Source of the DNA: Bacteroidia bacterium
GTDB taxonomy: Bacteria > Bacteroidota > Bacteroidia > Bacteroidales > Azobacteroidaceae
Length of the DNA stretch: 45,731 nt
Reading direction: 5' to 3'
NCBI GenBank assembly: GCA_026000155.1
Contig: BNYG01000021.1
Location: 1-45,731, forward strand
Shown: piece by piece, positions 43,819 to 45,731 of the stretch
How positions within the stretch are numbered: the stretch's first letter is position 1
How the letters are laid out: each line of letters begins with the position of its first letter
The notes under the pieces: model-generated
Seen by the model: only the letters and a program-made list of their open reading frames with translations
Told to the model about the DNA's origin: nothing
Database searches by the model: none
Translations under genes and position numbers: made by a program

Positions 43819-44013
43819 TTCTGAGATACACCGCACGCTAAAGCCGTTTCCGCGGTTGTTGATGTTCGACGGATATACCCTTCCGCTATTGATGTTCAAG
43901 TTGTAAGCTCCTGTACCGGCTGTCGTACTACTCCAATAGTTGCCGTTGAGACCAACGTTGTTCAACGCACCATTACTGTTGTTACGGTTCCCGGCAGCGG
44001 GGAAGAAAAGAGT
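43819..44013 (-). other. DGR template repeat (TR)
   Basis: 195 bp align without gaps to 45115-45309. All 17 differences are at adenines of the minus (coding-sense) strand: A to G seven times, A to C six, A to T four. No change falls on C, G or T. The TR is loaded with AAC codons (N-N, N-G-N, N-I-N-N), the typical design that gives wide amino-acid variety when A is mutated. It lies between the Avd-like gene and the RT. Confidence 0.97.
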
Positions 44014-44090
44014 AAACACGCAAAAGTAAACACTGATAATCTTTACCGGAGTTCTTTGCATAACGAATGCTCCCCGGTGGTTTACTGAAT

Positions 44091-44522
44091 TTAACCGGCA
44101 CTCTCCTGAAAAGTAAATAACCCTTCAGGACTCTGACCTTCAGACCCTTTTTTTACCTCTCTATTCGCCGTACCTCGCGATAAACTGTACGCCCATGCCG
44201 ACATTTGTTTGCTGACACTTTCAATTTTTTCGTTTGCAGCGATGAACTCCTTCAAGCCGATTTGCTTCAAGTCGTTCAGCAACCGCAACAATAAACGAAC
44301 CACTTCCACATTTTCCTGCGCACAGCGAAGCAGAGGTAGTTTTTCCATATTATCGCGGCAATTGGCACGGTACACATTAATAATCAGCTCAATGATTTCT
44401 TTTTTAATATTTTCACCAAGCGTAAATTTAAAGTCCCGTTCCATATTCTGGCAAACTCTGAAAAGTTGCAACAGTAAATCGTAGGTCTGCTTATAAACAG
44501 GCAAATTGTCGTAAGTTGCCAT
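44091..44522 (-). CDS. Avd-like DGR accessory protein (four-helix bundle)
   Basis: The product is a 143-residue helical basic protein: YDNLPVYKQTYDLLLQLFRV, FTLGENIKKEIIELIINVYR, NVEVVRLLLRLLNDLKQIGL and a closing helix to about residue 118. It matches the bAvd/S23-like four-helix family that forms a barrel-shaped pentamer and binds RT and template RNA. Its C-terminal ~25 residues (REVKKGSEGQSPEGLF...) extend beyond the usual ~120-130. It sits directly upstream of the template repeat, where avd normally lies. Confidence 0.9.
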   Translation of the reverse strand: MATYDNLPVYKQTYDLLLQLFRVCQNMERDFKFTLGENIKKEIIELIINVYRANCRDNMEKLPLLRCAQENVEVVRLLLRLLNDLKQIGLKEFIAANEKIESVSKQMSAWAYSLSRGTANREVKKGSEGQSPEGLFTFQESAG

Positions 44523-44567
44523 TAGTGATAGTTATTAAAGTTAGTTATTCTTCTTTTTTTAAGGGGG

Positions 44568-44612
44568 CTTAAGAATCTTAAGGCTCTTAAGCTACTTAAG
44601 TTTTTTAAGCTC
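44568..44612. repeat. Five units of a 9-bp tandem repeat (CTTAAGnnn)
   Basis: CTTAAG recurs every nine bases, with a changed last unit TTTAAG. It spans the stop of the 146-aa gene, and in that frame reads L-K-x repeatedly before and after the stop codon. It lies between that gene and avd. Confidence 0.8.
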
Positions 44613-45032
44613 TGAGATAAAGAGCATACACTCCATCGGAGTCGAATCCGCCAACGGAAAATCGCGAATCATTGCAGCAATGTCCGTTGTAGGGGCGAAA
44701 CATTTTTCGCCCCTATCACGGACAGGAATCTGCTCTTTCCAATCTTCAAAATCATTCATATCAATGGCATATTCCAAAAGAAATGTTTTCACACCGGCTT
44801 CGTCCCGCTCCGGTAAGGGCGAAAGATGTTTCGCCCCTACGAGGGCGTTTTCCGGAAAACCGATGCTGACAACCTCCTGACCGATGCATTTGATAAATTT
44901 TTTGGTCGGCTTATAACCTTTCTGCACGTAAAAAAAATACGCACTTTGCTCATAAGCGATCCAAAAAGCGCCTTCCTTGTAAATATTTACATGAAAAGCG
45001 TCGGAGTGGATGATTTTTTCGGATATGTTCAT
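44592..45032 (-). CDS. Uncharacterised DGR-associated protein
   Basis: The product is a 146-residue protein between the variable protein gene and avd on the same strand. The N-terminal 65 residues (HSDAFHVNIYKEGAFWIAYE, YFFYVQKGYKPTKKFIKCIG) look like a compact alpha/beta domain. The rest is acidic and helical. I do not recognise the family. Two 26-bp palindromes (44690, 44814) are translated within it as RGEKCFAPT and VGAKHLSPLP, so the protein tolerates insertions or has partly decayed. It ends in LKKLK inside the 9-bp repeat. A role in DGR function is suggested only by position. Confidence 0.7.
   Translation of the reverse strand: MNISEKIIHSDAFHVNIYKEGAFWIAYEQSAYFFYVQKGYKPTKKFIKCIGQEVVSIGFPENALVGAKHLSPLPERDEAGVKTFLLEYAIDMNDFEDWKEQIPVRDRGEKCFAPTTDIAAMIRDFPLADSTPMECMLFISELKKLK
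44690..44715. repeat. 26-bp palindrome inside the 146-aa gene (copy 1)
   Basis: TAGGGGCGAAA and TTTCGCCCCTA pair perfectly around CATT. It is read in frame as part of RGEKCFAPT. Same family as 44814-44839. Confidence 0.85.
44814..44839. repeat. 26-bp palindrome inside the 146-aa gene (copy 2)
   Basis: TAAGGGCGAAA and TTTCGCCCCTA are almost perfect inverted copies around GATG. It is in a different codon phase from copy 1, giving VGAKHLSPLP, which shows that the DNA rather than the protein is repeated. Confidence 0.8.
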
Positions 45033-45054
45033 TATTTTTCAAAATTTTTTTAAA

Positions 45055-45082
45055 TTCGGTTGGATTAGAAAATCCAACCGAA
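45055..45082 (-). promoter_or_regulatory. Hairpin downstream of the variable repeat (candidate DGR target structure)
   Basis: A 12-bp perfect stem (TTCGGTTGGATT / AATCCAACCGAA) with a four-base loop starts 32 bp beyond the 3' end of the variable repeat. It is not present after the template repeat. Known DGRs use hairpin/cruciform structures just downstream of the VR for efficient homing. A terminator is an alternative, but no U-run follows. Confidence 0.6.
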
Positions 45083-45111
45083 AAAATAGTCGAATGATTT
45101 AAATAGTCGGA

Positions 45112-45731
45112 TTATTCTGAGATACACCGCACGCTAAAGCCGTTCCCGCGGAGGTTGATGTACGACGGATATACCCTTCCGCTACCGATGGCCAAGCTGT
45201 AAGCTCCTGTACCGGCTGGCGTACTACTCCAATAGTGGCCGGCGAGACCAACGTAGTACAACGCACCATTACTGGTGCTACGGTTCCCGGCAGCGGGGAA
45301 GAAAAGAGTTGTTGTACTGCCGTCAGGTTTTATAGCATATCCTCCTGTTCCGGTCACATCAACGAAATTTCCTGTTGCCGTCCATGTATTAGCCGTAGCA
45401 TTTGCCGGAACGTCTGCGTCTGCCGTACCTTTAAAGATAGCACCGAAAGCGGATTGGGAAGGAACGTGCCATCCGTCAGGACATGGGTCGTTAGCACCGT
45501 TTTTGTGGTTACGCCAAAGATAATCATCCTGATGATATGCATTGGTGAAAGGAGTATCATAACCATTTGGAATTTTCCAATCATACGGATAAGCGGTAGC
45601 ATTGGTCCATTCAGTTTCCGTATTGGTACGTTCGGCTGCTCCCGGGCGTCCCCATTGATGAAATTCACCTAAAATATTTGCATCAAAAACAAAAGGGCTG
45701 CCGGTAGTAGTAGCGCCCAAGTTATAGCATT
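45112..45731 (-). CDS. DGR variable protein, FISUMP/C-type-lectin-like C-terminal domain (5' end outside window)
   Basis: At least 206 residues are present; the frame is open to the window edge, so the N-terminus is missing. The visible part is a Fibrobacter-succinogenes-major-paralogous type domain: NLGATTTGSP, EFHQWGRPGAAERT, DYLWRNHKNGANDPCPDGWH and VPSQSAFGAI. It then ends in the lectin-fold tail LFFPAAGNR...GYAI-type core and NGFSVRCISE. The last 64 codons are the variable repeat. This is the protein diversified by the DGR, probably a surface ligand-binding protein. Twelve residues differ from the template translation; the scaffold residues (WSS, GRVYPS, VRCIS) are constant. Confidence 0.92.
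   Translation of the reverse strand, partial: CYNLGATTTGSPFVFDANILGEFHQWGRPGAAERTNTETEWTNATAYPYDWKIPNGYDTPFTNAYHQDDYLWRNHKNGANDPCPDGWHVPSQSAFGAIFKGTADADVPANATANTWTATGNFVDVTGTGGYAIKPDGSTTTLFFPAAGNRSTSNGALYYVGLAGHYWSSTPAGTGAYSLAIGSGRVYPSYINLRGNGFSVRCISE
45115..45309 (-). other. DGR variable repeat (VR)
   Basis: This is the 195-bp copy of the template repeat at the 3' end of the variable protein gene, ending just before its TAA. Compared with the template, Asn is replaced by S, T, Y, Y, A, H, S, A, G, Y and L at eleven sites, and one Thr by Pro; one further change is silent (GGA to GGG). The final ~33 bases are identical to the template, in the position expected for the homing initiation site. 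Confidence 0.97.

Noticed and set aside
43795..44061. 88-aa open frame covering the template repeat as a protein-coding gene
   Set aside because: It is the VR frame carried over into the TR. There is no promoter or ribosome site of its own, and the Asn-rich content reflects the template design. Treated as non-coding template.
44568..44612. CRISPR-like spacing in the repeat-rich end of the window
   Set aside because: The repeats are 9 bp with 3-bp variable parts. There are no 25-40 bp repeats with unique spacers and no cas genes in the window.

Overview
The window looks like a Bacteroidales chromosome. Supporting marks are the TAnnTTTG-type -7 promoter boxes upstream of many genes, a hybrid two-component regulator, a GT3-type glycogen synthase, a type IX secretion (Por) sorting signal, a six-bladed propeller lipoprotein and a DUF6377 protein. 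The genus cannot be fixed from this sequence alone.

Layout. 1-4020 is a decaying accessory region: a transposase tail, an 84-bp direct repeat, a probable toxin-antitoxin pair, a propeller lipoprotein plus a duplicated fragment of its 3' end, two PIN-toxin modules whose toxins have each lost their middle, palindromic repeats and a GIY-YIG protein. 4073-9116 is a translationally coupled operon of an active and an inactive M16 peptidase plus a DUF6377 membrane protein. 9237-15680 is an efflux operon (TolC, HlyD, two ABC-2 permeases) interrupted by a two-gene cassette (unknown gene + YhcG/DUF1016 nuclease). 15794-20148 is a remnant island at a tRNA-Pro: tyrosine integrase, an IS21-family element with an internally deleted istB, and a gene probably split by that IS. 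20201-25957 holds an amidase, an acyltransferase, glycogen synthase and glucan phosphorylase. 26008-33916 holds a broken multidomain GH31 enzyme gene and a divergent hybrid two-component regulator. 33929-42509 is mostly core: a solute-binding protein, dnaE, thioredoxin, two lipoproteins, pepD and a flippase-like membrane protein.

The most notable system is at 42609-45731 (minus strand): a diversity-generating retroelement (DGR). It has a truncated C-type-lectin/FISUMP-like variable protein whose 3' end is the variable repeat (45115-45309), an uncharacterised 146-aa gene, an Avd-like accessory gene, a 195-bp template repeat (43819-44013) and a reverse transcriptase. Template and variable repeats align without gaps. 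All 17 differences fall on template-strand adenines, changing 12 residues, 11 of them asparagines. A 12-bp hairpin lies about 32 bp beyond the variable repeat and is absent beside the template.

Recurring themes are small palindromic elements, several lying inside reading frames (glgA, the DGR 146-aa gene), and genes that keep their two ends but have lost their middle (two PIN toxins, istB).
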